DNA from: Vibrio sp. UBA2441
GTDB lineage: Bacteria; Pseudomonadota; Gammaproteobacteria; Enterobacterales; Vibrionaceae
Length of the DNA stretch: 6,260 nucleotides
Direction: 5' to 3'
Assembly (NCBI GenBank): GCA_002342685.1
Contig: DDQN01000009.1
Span: forward strand, 1-6,260
The notes beneath the pieces were generated by a model. The model made no database searches. It worked only from the letters and a program-made list of their open reading frames with translations, and was not told the origin of the DNA. The stretch's first letter is position 1, and each line of letters opens with the position of its first letter. This document shows, piece by piece, positions 6,240 to 6,260 of the stretch. The translations under genes were made by a program, and so were the position numbers.

Positions 6240-6260
6240 ATGCATATTCCGGAGCAATCC
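6240..6260 (+). CDS. Possible start of a gene cut by the window edge
   Basis: An ATG at 6240-6242 lies five bases after AGGA (6231-6234), with a possible promoter upstream. The seven visible codons read MHIPEQS. The stretch 6110-6239 holds no other gene and should contain the divergent promoters of this gene and of the small repeat protein. The product cannot be named from seven residues, and the start may be chance. Confidence 0.35.

Overview
The window is about 6.3 kb of AT-rich chromosomal DNA from a gammaproteobacterium, most likely a marine or aquatic genus such as Shewanella, or a Vibrio relative. This rests on the type II tRNA-Leu(CAA), the gene style (many c-di-GMP enzymes and lone periplasmic binding proteins) and the codon use. 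The genus is an inference. No phage genes, transposase or CRISPR array were seen.

Layout. (1) 80-1051, minus strand: a secreted periplasmic binding protein of the ABC-type sugar/peptide-like sensor family. (2) 1052-1467: a long divergent intergenic stretch with an imperfect inverted repeat and a 12-bp palindrome. (3) 1468-2241, plus: a compact membrane diguanylate cyclase with four membrane segments and an intact GGDEF motif but no inhibitory I-site. (4) 2460-2650: a self-contained tRNA-Leu(CAA) unit with promoter, tRNA with encoded CCA, and terminator. (5) 2651-3046: a gene-free stretch with a nested inverted-repeat structure and a composition unlike its flanks. (6) 3047-4324, plus: a cytoplasmic tandem HD / HD-GYP phosphodiesterase. 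(7) 4325-4531: an intergenic stretch with a hairpin over the end of the HD-GYP gene and two inverted repeats before the next gene. (8) 4532-5512, plus: an OpuAC/ProX-type binding protein, closed by an intrinsic terminator. (9) 5642-6109, minus: a small lysine-rich protein made of two copies of one domain. (10) From 6240: a possible next gene running off the edge.

How the genes fit together. One enzyme that should make c-di-GMP and one that should break it (or a related cyclic dinucleotide) lie within 1 kb of each other. Each has a binding protein beside it, and no ABC permease or ATPase is in view. The genes are not one operon: strands differ, gaps are 200 bp or more, and a tRNA transcription unit sits between the two enzymes. 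A shared ligand-sensing/c-di-GMP circuit is therefore a hypothesis from neighbourhood only. I found no clear wholly new system. The best leads are the duplicated-domain protein at 5642-6109, the structured gene-free stretch at 2651-3046, and the ligand specificity of the tandem HD protein.
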